From positions 1-41,165 of the forward strand of contig JAFQWH010000046.1 in assembly GCA_017407515.1 (NCBI GenBank): a stretch of DNA of 41,165 bases, given 5' to 3'. Positions within the stretch are counted from its first letter, which is position 1. Each line of letters opens with the position of its first letter. Origin of the DNA: Clostridia bacterium (GTDB taxonomy: Bacteria; Bacillota; Clostridia; UBA1381; UBA9506). The position numbers and the translations under genes were made by a program. The notes beneath the pieces were generated by a model. The model ran no database searches. It had not been told where the DNA came from and was given only the letters and a program-made list of their open reading frames with translations. Below are positions 15,728 to 23,800 of the stretch, one piece after another.

Positions 15728-16973
15728 AGGTTTCCTCGCTTACATTATTTTCTGACAGTCCCTGAATATAACGGTGCATGGTTTCTGCAACCACTTTGCT
15801 GTGTGCTACTGCCTCTACAACTGTTCGTGCACCGTTTACAACGTCACCTGAGGCGAAAATGCCCGGGCGGCTCGTGTTACCGAATTGGTCCGCCGCCAGA
15901 AGACCTTGTTTGCTTAAGACAAGGCCCTTGGTTGAAGAAACAATCACGTTTCTCGGGCCCTGACTGATAGCGATAATCACGGAATCAGAGGGATAAAACG
16001 TATCGCTCCCCGCAATTTCTTCATAGGTTCCGTCTTCCTTTTCCTGAACCTGACGAAACATAACCCCGTCATCTAAAATTTCAATGGGTTTTAAGTTATA
16101 TTCAAAATGAACACCGTCTAATTGTGCATAGCTGAACTCGTAATGGCTGGCAGCAACCTTGCTTTCAATAGAAAAACACGTTACCCTCCGGCAGCCGTTA
16201 CGAACTGCGGTTCTTGCAACGTCCATTGCCGCGTTGCCGGCACCGATAATAGTAACCTTCTCCCCAAGGTTATACACGCTGGGGTTGTTCAGGTAATTGA
16301 TTGCAAAATGCACATTCCCAAGGGTTTCACCCTTAATATGCAAGGCATTCGGCCGCCATACACCGGTTCCGATAAAGATTGCCTTATAACCGTCACGAAA
16401 CAAATCATCAATGCTGATTGCGTCACCCACCCGAATATTGGGACGGATTTTAATACCCTTTAAATCCAGGTGACGGTAGCGAAGGTCATCTAAAACGCTT
16501 TTCGGTAAACGAAACTCCGGAATCCCGTACCGCAGCACACCGCCGATTTTATCTTTGCTTTCAAATATTGTTACTTGGTAACCGTATCGTGCAAGGATAA
16601 TGGCAATGGTAAGTCCGGCAGGTCCCGAACCGACAATGGCTACCCTGTGCCCGTTAGATTCTGCCGGCCCTTTGACCATTTTCGGTGCATAAGCATCGGA
16701 AATATAATTCTCTATGGCAGAAAAGTGTACCGGGGAACCTTTTTTCCCAAGGACACAGTTGCCCTCGCACTGGGTTTCGTGATTACATACAAGACTGCAA
16801 ATGGTGGTAAGGGGATTATTTTCAAAAAGCATTCTTCCTGCTTCATCAAGCTTATTTTCTTTTAAAAGACGTATAACCTGAGGAATTGGCGTACTGATGG
16901 GACATCCTTTTTGACAGGATGGATTTTTACATTCAAGGCAACGGTTTGCCTCATCTAAAATATGAAGTGCCAC
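15699..16973 (-). CDS. GltD-like NAD(P)-dependent FAD oxidoreductase
   Basis: A 424-residue protein of the glutamate synthase small subunit/NfnB/SudA group. These enzymes pass electrons between NAD(P)H, FAD and N-terminal iron-sulfur clusters. Cysteines for clusters are in CLECKNPSCQKGCP (about 13-26) and CSLVCNHETQCEGNC (about 58-72). The FAD fold GSGPAGLTIAIILARYGYQV is at about 113-132 and the NAD(P) fold GAGNAAMDVARTAVRNG at about 244-260. A DVVNGARTVVEAVAHSK block lies near the end. No glutamate synthase large subunit gene is adjacent, so the partner and acceptor are unknown. The start is a GTG at 16973 with AAGGAA 7 bases before it. First gene of a five-gene unit. Confidence 0.88.
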   Translation of the reverse strand: MALHILDEANRCLECKNPSCQKGCPISTPIPQVIRLLKENKLDEAGRMLFENNPLTTICSLVCNHETQCEGNCVLGKKGSPVHFSAIENYISDAYAPKMVKGPAESNGHRVAIVGSGPAGLTIAIILARYGYQVTIFESKDKIGGVLRYGIPEFRLPKSVLDDLRYRHLDLKGIKIRPNIRVGDAISIDDLFRDGYKAIFIGTGVWRPNALHIKGETLGNVHFAINYLNNPSVYNLGEKVTIIGAGNAAMDVARTAVRNGCRRVTCFSIESKVAASHYEFSYAQLDGVHFEYNLKPIEILDDGVMFRQVQEKEDGTYEEIAGSDTFYPSDSVIIAISQGPRNVIVSSTKGLVLSKQGLLAADQFGNTSRPGIFASGDVVNGARTVVEAVAHSKVVAETMHRYIQGLSENNVSEETYEKTDITDH

Positions 16974-17046
16974 TATTTTGTTCCTTTCCTAAAAAACATT
17001 TTTACTTCTAAAGCCAACTTAATTCGTCAAACTAAGGGGACTTTCA

Positions 17047-17067
17047 GGAATTATTTTATATAATTCC
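17047..17067. promoter_or_regulatory. 21-bp palindrome at the oxidoreductase promoter
   Basis: GGAATTAT (17047-17054) and ATAATTCC (17060-17067) form a perfect 8-bp inverted repeat around TTTAT, immediately downstream of the -10 element. Placement over the expected transcription start suggests a repressor operator. The AT-rich form recalls Fur/PerR-type boxes, but this is only a resemblance. Confidence 0.55.
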
Positions 17068-17077
17068 GTATATACCA

Positions 17078-17106
17078 ATTATACCACAAAAATATAATCT
17101 ATACAA
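17078..17106 (-). promoter_or_regulatory. Sigma-A type promoter of the five-gene unit 16973-11999
   Basis: On the minus strand TTGTAT (17106-17101), 17-base spacer, TATAAT (17083-17078). It is the only convincing promoter for the oxidoreductase, GtrA, AAC(3)-like, glycerate kinase and subtilase genes, which overlap or lie within 10 bases of one another. Confidence 0.8.
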
Positions 17107-17119
17107 CATATATCTTACT

Positions 17120-17172
17120 GCCAAATTTGTAAAAAAAAGGAGACTTCGGCAAAATGAATGATTTTGCCAAAG
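17120..17172 (-). terminator. Terminator of the O-acylation cassette
   Basis: GGCAAAAT and ATTTTGCC form an 8-bp stem around GAATG near 17139-17160, extended by a few pairs on each side. On the minus strand it is followed by eight T. It ends the DHHW-protein transcript. Confidence 0.8.
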
Positions 17173-17179
17173 CCTCGCT

Positions 17180-18274
17180 TTACCGCATTGCCATACTGTT
17201 ATTGAGTAAGGTCGTGCTGTATAAAAACAGAACGTCCTGGTCAGAAAACGTAAGGAAAGCACCTAAAAAGCTACTTTGTACATACCGAATGTCAACAACT
17301 GTTATCTTGCTGTATCCCGGCACCAAAAGGGGCACTAAGCTACTGCCGTAGGAATCCCGGAAAACAACTAATTCTTTATCTGTTGCGGCATTGGGGTTTT
17401 GAATTTCAATGAGTGCCGAGGTGCCTGAAAGAAACATTTCGTAAGGGTCTTTCCCGTAGGCTTTTTCCATGTTGTACATCTCGCCCGGAACTGCCTTCCC
17501 CGTATCAAAATACCGGACTTTGCAGGCAGAGAGAACATCACTCGTCAGATACTGAATGGTATCCGGCTTAAAAGGCAGAGCCGACTGCCCCAGATACACG
17601 CCCCGAAAAGGATTATCAAGGGTCTTAACGGTGTACTTACTTGCAACGTCAGTACCCATGCTTTTTCCGATGTGCCACGCCACATCACCAATTTTTTCCT
17701 GCTTCCAATGAGAATCGGTTCTGTAATAATCGTCCAGGGACAAAAGCGGCAGAATATCAATATATTCCATGTAGTCCATACGATTCTTAAAGTCGTTGAT
17801 GAAGGCATCATAATCAATGGAGAGATACCCGTTTTTCTCCGCCAGAAAATAGTTTTTATCGGGCACTAAGGACAGGTACACCTTAGCGTTCGTATCTTTC
17901 ATGTAGGTTTCATACAGGAAATTAAATTTTTCTTCTGCATAATCCACCATCTGGGGATTTACAGGATATTCAATTTTAGAAAGATGCCCATCTGCTGTAA
18001 ACAAGCCGTTGTTATCTTTTTTCCCAAAAAGGTACGTAGCAACCGTTGCCTTAAGACCTCTGAAGCTGTCCCGTTTCGGAAACTGGTCCACAGTGTACAG
18101 TTCAAACTGTTTTTGGAATGCCCCTGTTGCTACGGTTTCAACGGAAAGCTGAGGCTTTTCTGCCAGCAGCCGCCGTTCGCTTTCTGAAAAAGCCGTCGGC
18201 GGTTTTAGCCAGCAACAAAGGGAAACTGCACCTAAAAATAAAGCAAAAACAAAGGTTGAAATAATATGTTTCAT
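17180..18274 (-). CDS. DHHW/AlgX-like SGNH-type protein, O-acetylation partner
   Basis: A 364-residue protein with an N-terminal signal anchor (residues about 4-24), placing the rest outside the membrane. DDYYRTDSHWKQEKIG (about 186-201) is the DxHW motif and VFRDSYGSSLVPLL (about 307-320) holds the likely nucleophilic serine of the SGNH/AlgX/DltD superfamily. Such proteins work with MBOAT transporters to add acetyl or other acyl groups to extracellular polysaccharides or teichoic acids. The MBOAT gene ends 10 bases upstream. The polymer being modified cannot be told from sequence. Confidence 0.87.
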   Translation of the reverse strand: MKHIISTFVFALFLGAVSLCCWLKPPTAFSESERRLLAEKPQLSVETVATGAFQKQFELYTVDQFPKRDSFRGLKATVATYLFGKKDNNGLFTADGHLSKIEYPVNPQMVDYAEEKFNFLYETYMKDTNAKVYLSLVPDKNYFLAEKNGYLSIDYDAFINDFKNRMDYMEYIDILPLLSLDDYYRTDSHWKQEKIGDVAWHIGKSMGTDVASKYTVKTLDNPFRGVYLGQSALPFKPDTIQYLTSDVLSACKVRYFDTGKAVPGEMYNMEKAYGKDPYEMFLSGTSALIEIQNPNAATDKELVVFRDSYGSSLVPLLVPGYSKITVVDIRYVQSSFLGAFLTFSDQDVLFLYSTTLLNNSMAMR

Positions 18275-18284
18275 AGTTCACCTC

Positions 18285-19685
18285 TTAAAAACGGAAGTAT
18301 AAGAAGGGGTTAAAGGAGCCGTCTGCCAAATAGCCCGTTGCAACCAAAAGGAGTGCAACCAAAACCAGCATTTCAGCCAAAAAGACTACCGTGGAATCCT
18401 TGAACCTGCTGTCAAGCCGTTCCTTTAAGAGTTTGGGAATCGGCGTTGCACCCAGTGCGGCTATTAAAAGGACAATTCCGTAGTTTTTAAGATGGTAGAT
18501 GCACTCAGCACTCACTGCGGGCACCCCATTTGCTCCAAACATACCACCCACATAAGAAACTGCCTGGCCGAGGTTTCCTGCCGCAAAAATCATAAAGCTG
18601 ACGGCAGCAAAAAACAGTACATAGATGTGGCTGAGAACCCTGTGTTTTTCCAGCTTTTTTAAATAGAAGAACTTCTCGAAGGTCAGCAGAACGCCAAAAT
18701 ATAATCCCCAGATAATAAAGTTCCATTCCGCCCCGTGCCAGAAGCCCGTTAAGAGCCATACAACGAAAATGTTAAACAGTTGTCTTGTGCGTCCCAGGCG
18801 GTTTCCCCCAAGGGGAATATACACATAGTCCCTAAACCAGGTACCCAGGGAGATATGCCATCTACGCCAGAATTCCGTAATGCTTTTTGAAATAAACGGA
18901 TAGTTAAAGTTCTCCAAAAGCTCAAAGCCGAAAATTTTGCCCAGGCCGATTGCCATATCGCTGTATCCCGAGAAATCATAATAAATCTGGAGCATATAGG
19001 CAACGGCATAGAGCCAGTAGTATAAAACAGAAAGCTCGGCTGACTGGGTAAACACCTGGCAAAGCTCACCTAAGGTATTGGCAATCAGAATTTTCTTGGC
19101 AAGCCCTAAAATAAACCGCCGACAACCGGCTGAGGCTTTTTCAAAGCTATGGGTTCTGGAAACAAGCTGTTTTTCTACGTCCTGATACCGCACAATAGGT
19201 CCGGCAATCAGCTGAGGGAACAGAGCCACATAGGTAGCCAAATGAATGGGGTTTTTCTGGGCTTTTACCGTACCCCGGTACACGTCTACGGTATAGCTTA
19301 AAATCTGGAAGGTGTAAAAACTGATACCAATCGGCAATGCCAGCCTTAAAAAAGGAACAGAAAAGCCGGTTAAGGCATTAAAATTCTGTATGAAAAAGTC
19401 AGCATATTTAAAATATGCAAGACCGGCAAGGCTAACGAGAACGGACAGCACTAAAAACACCTTGGATAAGCCCTTGCCGGAAAACCGTTCAATCAGCAAA
19501 CCGAAAACATAGCCCGAAAGGATTGTTACAACCATTAAAAAAACATATTTGGGTTCTCCCCAACCGTAAAAAAACAGGCTGGACAGTAACAGCACCGGAT
19601 TTTTCAGCACTTTCGGTGCTAAAAAATACAGAATTAAAACCACCGGTAAAAAATAATATAAAAAAGGAATACTGGAAAAAATCAT
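18285..19685 (-). CDS. MBOAT O-acyltransferase (AlgI/DltB/PatA family)
   Basis: This membrane-bound O-acyltransferase passes an acyl group, usually acetyl, across the membrane for modification of surface polymers. The 466 residues include about ten hydrophobic segments. The family blocks FYTFQILSYTVDVYRG, IYYDFSGYSDMAIGLGKIFG, ISLGTWFRDYVYIPLGGNR and WLLTGFWHGAEWNFIIWG are all present; the histidine of FWHG is the catalytic residue by family knowledge. It sits between a lipoprotein gene and the DHHW protein gene on the same strand, the standard arrangement of clostridial polysaccharide acetylation cassettes. Confidence 0.94.
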   Translation of the reverse strand: MIFSSIPFLYYFLPVVLILYFLAPKVLKNPVLLLSSLFFYGWGEPKYVFLMVVTILSGYVFGLLIERFSGKGLSKVFLVLSVLVSLAGLAYFKYADFFIQNFNALTGFSVPFLRLALPIGISFYTFQILSYTVDVYRGTVKAQKNPIHLATYVALFPQLIAGPIVRYQDVEKQLVSRTHSFEKASAGCRRFILGLAKKILIANTLGELCQVFTQSAELSVLYYWLYAVAYMLQIYYDFSGYSDMAIGLGKIFGFELLENFNYPFISKSITEFWRRWHISLGTWFRDYVYIPLGGNRLGRTRQLFNIFVVWLLTGFWHGAEWNFIIWGLYFGVLLTFEKFFYLKKLEKHRVLSHIYVLFFAAVSFMIFAAGNLGQAVSYVGGMFGANGVPAVSAECIYHLKNYGIVLLIAALGATPIPKLLKERLDSRFKDSTVVFLAEMLVLVALLLVATGYLADGSFNPFLYFRF

Positions 19686-19711
19686 GTCCTTGCTCTCCTT
19701 AAAAAATCCAT

Positions 19712-19745
19712 AATAAAACGGACACTTGCTGTGTCCGTTTTAAAG
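19712..19745 (-). terminator. Hairpin between lipoprotein and MBOAT genes
   Basis: A perfect 11-bp stem AAAACGGACAC (19715-19725) with GTGTCCGTTTT (19731-19741). The downstream minus-strand sequence is only moderately T-rich (TTTTATTATGG), so it may attenuate rather than stop transcription into the MBOAT gene. Confidence 0.65.
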
Positions 19746-19751
19746 CGAATT

Positions 19752-20426
19752 TTATCCTTCTAAACTGGTGGGACACATAACAAAAAACACCTTATTACCC
19801 ACGCTGCCGGTAACCATTTCCTCAGCCTCAACGCAAACGTTCCATCTGCGGTTTGCGTTCTTTTCCAAGGTCGCAATAAAAGCGGGCACATCAGCCGCAT
19901 TATCAAGTTCAAAAACATAGCCGATAAAGGCAATAGAACCAATCATAGGCATAAAGACCGCACCGGATTTAAAACCACGAATTTCTGCATTGTCAAAACC
20001 GGAAAGCAGGCCTTCCTCAACTTCCATAGCACCGCCCATAAACTGAATTGCAGGGTTTTCCAACAGTGCATTGGCTAAGGACAGAGTATCCATACTTGCC
20101 TTGGTCTTAAAATCTGCCAGCAGGGTTTTACCTAAGGTTGAAGCAACAGGTGCAGGTGTCGGGGTAGGTGCAGGTGTTTGCTCCGGTTTTGCTTCCGGCG
20201 TTGCACTAGGCTTCTGTTCAGGCTTTTTGTCTTCTGCAGTTTCATCATTTTTCTCAGCTTCGCCGGCAGATTCTCCATCTGCTTCACCGACTGTAACTGT
20301 TTCTTCCTGTTTCTGACCTGTCTCGGTACCACCGGACTCTGAAACACCTGTGTCTGCTGCCTTATTACACGCAGCAAGGCTTAAAAGTAATACGATTGCT
20401 AAAGATAATGCAATAATTTTTTTCAT
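19752..20426 (-). CDS. Lipoprotein with acidic and proline-rich linker, possibly DUF4358-like
   Basis: A 224-residue protein starting with a lipoprotein signal, MKKIIALSLAIVLLLSLAAC, cysteine 20. Residues about 21-95 are low complexity: a Glu/Gly/Thr-rich stretch and then a PTPTPAP linker. Residues about 96-224 are a compact domain with GAVFMPMIGSIAFIGYVFEL, LEKNANRRWNVC and NKVFFVMCP. I recall similar small domains (DUF4358-like) beside MBOAT genes in Clostridia, but could not check this. It is likely an extracytoplasmic accessory of the O-acylation cassette. AAAAAGGAG lies before the ATG at 20426. Confidence 0.7.
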   Translation of the reverse strand: MKKIIALSLAIVLLLSLAACNKAADTGVSESGGTETGQKQEETVTVGEADGESAGEAEKNDETAEDKKPEQKPSATPEAKPEQTPAPTPTPAPVASTLGKTLLADFKTKASMDTLSLANALLENPAIQFMGGAMEVEEGLLSGFDNAEIRGFKSGAVFMPMIGSIAFIGYVFELDNAADVPAFIATLEKNANRRWNVCVEAEEMVTGSVGNKVFFVMCPTSLEG

Positions 20427-20523
20427 AAAAATTTTCTCCTTTTTATGTATTTCATTAGTTATACGTACAAAGTTTCAAAAAAGTTTCATCTTTTTTAAAC
20501 TTTTATATTTTTATTTCATAACA

Positions 20524-20552
20524 AGTATAGCATAAAAAAATAAAAAAGACAA
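20524..20552 (-). promoter_or_regulatory. Sigma-A type promoter of the lipoprotein/MBOAT/DHHW unit
   Basis: Minus strand TTGTCT (20552-20547), 17-base spacer, TATACT (20529-20524). The -35 lies inside the terminator stem of the upstream phosphoribosyltransferase gene. Downstream, TGAAACTT occurs twice with an 11-base period (20488-20481 and 20477-20470), a possible binding site. Confidence 0.65.
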
Positions 20553-20577
20553 TGCAAGCGGCATTGTCTTTTTTAAT
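20540..20577. terminator. Intrinsic terminator of the purine salvage unit
   Basis: GACAATGC (20548-20555) and GCATTGTC (20561-20568) form an 8-bp stem, with A run on the left and TTTTTT on the right. On the minus strand it ends the phosphoribosyltransferase gene. Confidence 0.88.
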
Positions 20578-20586
20578 TCTGTTATA

Positions 20587-21147
20587 TTATTTGATAGGAT
20601 TTCCCTCACCGTCAAAAAGCGGCAGGGGTGCAAGGTATGTAATGTCTTTTCTGGCAATGGCATCGCCCTCTGCCAGAACGGTCATTCTGCCTACGATGTT
20701 ACCGCCCACCTGATTGATGAGGGTTTCAAGAGCCGCCAAAGATTCGCCGGTGCTGATAACGTCATCAACAATCAGAACACGCTTGCCCCGCATTGCTTCC
20801 GCTTCTGCCGAACCGATGCACAGGGTTTGCACATGGTCGGTGGTAATGGAATCCACCTGGGTGCTGATAACATTCTTCATATAGAGCTTAGGTCCTTTTC
20901 TGGCAACAATGTAATAATTATTGCCGGACTGTCTCGCCATTTCGTATAAAAGGGGAATTCCCTTTGACTCGGCGGTAATCAAAACATCGTACGCCGGTGC
21001 TACTTTAAGCAACGCCTCCGCACATTTTTTTGTCAGCTCTACATCGCCGAACATAATAAAAGCGGCAATATATAAATTTTCATTGAGAGGGCATAAGGGA
21101 AGGTCTCTCTTAACGCCCGCAATTTCAATGGTATAATTCTTTTCCAT
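20587..21147 (-). CDS. Purine-type phosphoribosyltransferase
   Basis: A 186-residue type I phosphoribosyltransferase, the class that joins a purine base to PRPP. The PRPP-binding motif VLIVDDVISTGESLAAL lies at about residues 124-140, and LITAESKGIPLLYEMARQSG (about 56-75) and YIVARKGPKLY (about 79-89) resemble adenine and xanthine PRTases. The exact base is uncertain; the neighbour is a purine permease, 41 bases upstream in the same unit, which supports a salvage role. AAAGGAG lies 11 bases before the ATG at 21147. Confidence 0.85.
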   Translation of the reverse strand: MEKNYTIEIAGVKRDLPLCPLNENLYIAAFIMFGDVELTKKCAEALLKVAPAYDVLITAESKGIPLLYEMARQSGNNYYIVARKGPKLYMKNVISTQVDSITTDHVQTLCIGSAEAEAMRGKRVLIVDDVISTGESLAALETLINQVGGNIVGRMTVLAEGDAIARKDITYLAPLPLFDGEGNPIK

Positions 21148-21188
21148 TTGGCAAATGACTCCTTTAAAACATAACTACTCAGTATACC

Positions 21189-22544
21189 TTATGCAAGGCC
21201 CATAACTTTTAATACGATAAAGGCAACAAACAGAGCAACAGAAATCCACATAACACCGCTGACTTCTTTAATTTTGCCCATGAGAACCTTTAAGATTACC
21301 CAAGACAGCATACCGAACATAATACCGTTTGCAATTGAATAGGTCAGAGGCATCATAACGATTGCCAAGAACGCACCGATAATGTCAGCAGCGTCGCCTT
21401 CAAAGTCAACCTTTTTAACGGAAGACAGCATTAAAAGACCAACATAGAGCATAGCAGGTGTTGTTGCAAAGCTGGGAATTGCTGTAAATACAGGTGCTAA
21501 TACTAAAGAGATTAAGAACAGGATAGCTGTTACAACAGAAGCAAGACCTGTTTTACCACCGGCAGCAACACCGGCACTGGATTCAACATAGCTTGTTACG
21601 GTAGAAGTACCTAGGCAGGCACCAACAGTAGTACCGATAGCATCTGCCATTAAGGCACCGCCTGCTTTGGGAAGTTTACCTTCCTTATCAAGCAGATTGC
21701 CTTTTTCAGCCACACCAATTAAAGTACCTACGGTGTCAAAAATATCAGTATATAAGAATGTGAAGACAACCAAAGCAAAGGAAGCTGCATTCTTAGCAAT
21801 AAAGCCAAAATCAAATTCAAAGAACAGCGGAGCTGCAAAAGAATCCATGTTAAAGCTGGGAATTACAGAGAAAATACCGGCTTCAACGTTAGGAACATAC
21901 CAGCCAATCAGTTCAGCACCAATACCCAGTACCCAGGTAATTAAGATACCTAAAAGGATACCGCCGGGCACTTTATAGTGCTGCAGAACGCCGATAATTA
22001 AAAGACCAACCAAAGCAAGAACAACACCGGGAGCTGCCAAGTTGCCCAAAGCAACGGTAGTTGCAGGGTCAGCCACAACAATTTTTGCATTTAAAAGAGC
22101 AATGATGGTAATAAACAAACCGATACCGGCTGTAATACCAAATTTTAAGTTGTTGGGGATTTTGTTAACTAAAGCTTCACGGAATTTAAACAGAGAAAGA
22201 ATCATAAATATGATACCTTCAATTAAAATTGCCGTTAAAGCTACCTGGTAGGAATAGCCCATGGTGCCGCAAACTGTAAACGCAAAGAATGCATTCAGAC
22301 CCATACCGGAAGCAAGTGCTACGGGGTAGTTTGCAAAAAACGCCATACACAGTGTTGCAATAGCAGCAGAGATTGCTGTTGCAGAGAACGCTGCCCCTAC
22401 GGGGATACCTGCCGCAGATAAATAATTCGGATTAACAGCCAGGATATAAGCCATCGCTAAGAACGTGGTAATACCGGCAATAATCTCGGTGCGGACACTG
22501 CTTCCCCTCTCTTTGATTTTGAAAAGTTTTTCCAATGTTTGCAT
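21189..22544 (-). CDS. NCS2 (AzgA-type) purine permease
   Basis: A 451-residue permease with about 13-14 hydrophobic segments, related to B. subtilis PbuG/PbuO and fungal AzgA, which import adenine, guanine and hypoxanthine. GITTFLAMAYILAVNPNYLS, ALASGMGLNAFFAFTVCG, GLFITIIALLNA and GTSTVTSYVESSAGVAAGGKTGL are typical blocks. I choose the ATG at 22544 because GAAAGGAGA lies 7 bases before it. It is the first gene of the purine uptake and salvage pair and has a structured 5' leader. Confidence 0.92.
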   Translation of the reverse strand: MQTLEKLFKIKERGSSVRTEIIAGITTFLAMAYILAVNPNYLSAAGIPVGAAFSATAISAAIATLCMAFFANYPVALASGMGLNAFFAFTVCGTMGYSYQVALTAILIEGIIFMILSLFKFREALVNKIPNNLKFGITAGIGLFITIIALLNAKIVVADPATTVALGNLAAPGVVLALVGLLIIGVLQHYKVPGGILLGILITWVLGIGAELIGWYVPNVEAGIFSVIPSFNMDSFAAPLFFEFDFGFIAKNAASFALVVFTFLYTDIFDTVGTLIGVAEKGNLLDKEGKLPKAGGALMADAIGTTVGACLGTSTVTSYVESSAGVAAGGKTGLASVVTAILFLISLVLAPVFTAIPSFATTPAMLYVGLLMLSSVKKVDFEGDAADIIGAFLAIVMMPLTYSIANGIMFGMLSWVILKVLMGKIKEVSGVMWISVALFVAFIVLKVMGLA

Positions 22545-22569
22545 AATGAAATCTCCTTTCAAGATTTAT

Positions 22570-22619
22570 GTTGTCATTGTACCGCATGAGTAAAAGTATT
22601 TGCGGTCAACGATTACAAC
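22570..22619 (-). promoter_or_regulatory. Structured leader hairpin of the NCS2 permease mRNA
   Basis: On the minus strand three helices stack into one long hairpin: GUUGU (22619-22615) with ACAAC (22574-22570), CGUUG (22611-22607) with CAAUG (22579-22575), and ACCGCA (22606-22601) with UGCGGU (22586-22581), around a 14-base loop. One pair is G.U on this strand but would be A.C on the other, which supports the minus-strand RNA as the functional one. It does not match the purine riboswitch core. Confidence 0.5.
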
Positions 22620-22653
22620 CTATAATTTTACCGGGAGCAAAATCTATATATTG

Positions 22654-22683
22654 ATTATATCATATATTACCAGATAAAAACAA
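22654..22683 (-). promoter_or_regulatory. Probable promoter of the NCS2 permease
   Basis: Minus strand TTGTTT (22683-22678), 18-base spacer, TATAAT (22659-22654). It leaves a 5' leader of about 105 bases before the start at 22544. Confidence 0.65.
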
Positions 22684-22711
22684 CATTTTTTTAAATTTTT
22701 ATGCATTTTTC

Positions 22712-22762
22712 CGTAAAAAAAGACTTTGGCAAAGCATCTTGCTCTGTCAAAGTCTTTTTTAT
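22712..22762 (-). terminator. Terminator of the glp-like gene cluster
   Basis: AAAGACTTTG near 22720 and CAAAGTCTTT near 22750 form the stem, with further partial pairing inside, A run on the left and TTTTTT on the right. On the minus strand it lies just after the PHP gene stop. Confidence 0.8.
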
Positions 22763-22774
22763 ACAACCTGGCAA

Positions 22775-23788
22775 TTAAAATTCCAGCTCATCTCTGAAAA
22801 ATCCTCTTGTGTCAGCTGCCCGTCCGTATTCATCAACAACTGATACACGAACAAATTTTGCCCGATCGTCAATCTCAAAATCGGCAGAAGTAATAGTCTC
22901 GCCAATGGGGGCAAACTTCCTTTTCGGTGCTTTGCTGCCGGTAAAGACCATAATACGCTCTACTTCTGAGCACTCAATATGAATTTTATTACCCTCCATA
23001 GAAACCTCGTAAAGCAGAGGGCCCATAGAAGAATACATTTCTCCGGTTTCCATGGCAGAAATCACGCCGTCATAGGTAAAGCTTTCCGGCATAATCATGG
23101 TAAAGCCGCCAAATGAATCAAACGCCAAAGAATTCTCCGGCTCTGTGTTGTGGTTATCATCTGCACTGTGGCAGAAGATTCTTTTGCCGGCAAGGAGCAT
23201 TTTATCATATAAGGCTCCGTTATACTCTAGATGGCCTAAAAGGTAGCTGCTGTAATTGCACATTTCTACGCTAAAGAAGCCCTCATAAGAAAGAATTGCC
23301 GCCTCCTCTTCCATAGACCACCAGGGGTGGTTATAAGCAACCAAATACCCGTTTTCCTTTGCAGTTCTAACAAACTCGTTGACGTATTCCGTCGTCAAAT
23401 CTCTTGTTTTCTGAGAACCTACTTTGATTAGCTTTTCTTTTTGCTCTTCGGTAATATATTTACAGAAATTTGAGTTATAGCAGACAATGGCTACATTTTC
23501 AGGGTCACGGGCAAACAAGTTAAGATGTACTTCTTTTCCGTAGCGGTCATATTTGCTGGCACCGCCCGGACGGATGTACGCCTCATACCCGGTAATGGTA
23601 AGAAAATCCTCATCGTTTAAGTACGAATGATTGCCCGGCACTTCGTGGTCTGTGATGGAAAGAATCGAATACCCGTTTGCCTTGTACATAGCTTTTAATT
23701 CCTCGGGTGTTTTCTTACCGTCAGAAATCACGGTGTGGGAATGCAGGTTTGCCTTATACTGCTTTTTATGTGGTGAAATTAAATACAT
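22775..23788 (-). CDS. PHP-domain phosphoesterase-like protein
   Basis: A 337-residue protein of the polymerase-and-histidinol-phosphatase (PHP) superfamily. Metal-binding signatures are ANLHSHTVISDG (about residues 14-25), SITDHE (about 44-49), YNHPWW (about 153-158) and CHSADDNHN (about 207-215). These form a trinuclear metal site that typically cleaves phosphoester bonds. The C-terminal 80 residues look beta-rich. The substrate is unknown. It is the last gene of the GlpR-GlpA-like cluster, 12 bases after the M81 gene, so it may act on a phosphorylated intermediate of that pathway; this is inference. Confidence 0.87.
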   Translation of the reverse strand: MYLISPHKKQYKANLHSHTVISDGKKTPEELKAMYKANGYSILSITDHEVPGNHSYLNDEDFLTITGYEAYIRPGGASKYDRYGKEVHLNLFARDPENVAIVCYNSNFCKYITEEQKEKLIKVGSQKTRDLTTEYVNEFVRTAKENGYLVAYNHPWWSMEEEAAILSYEGFFSVEMCNYSSYLLGHLEYNGALYDKMLLAGKRIFCHSADDNHNTEPENSLAFDSFGGFTMIMPESFTYDGVISAMETGEMYSSMGPLLYEVSMEGNKIHIECSEVERIMVFTGSKAPKRKFAPIGETITSADFEIDDRAKFVRVSVVDEYGRAADTRGFFRDELEF

Positions 23789-23800
23789 TTTATTTGCTCC

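Noticed and set aside
20071-20377. Overlapping frames within the lipoprotein linker on both strands
   Set aside because: They are a by-product of the low-complexity Ala/Pro/Glu codons of the linker and have no ribosome binding sites or recognisable domains.
22545-22660. Purine (xpt-pbuX type) riboswitch before the NCS2 permease
   Set aside because: The conserved core and loop-loop elements are missing on both strands; only a long hairpin is present.
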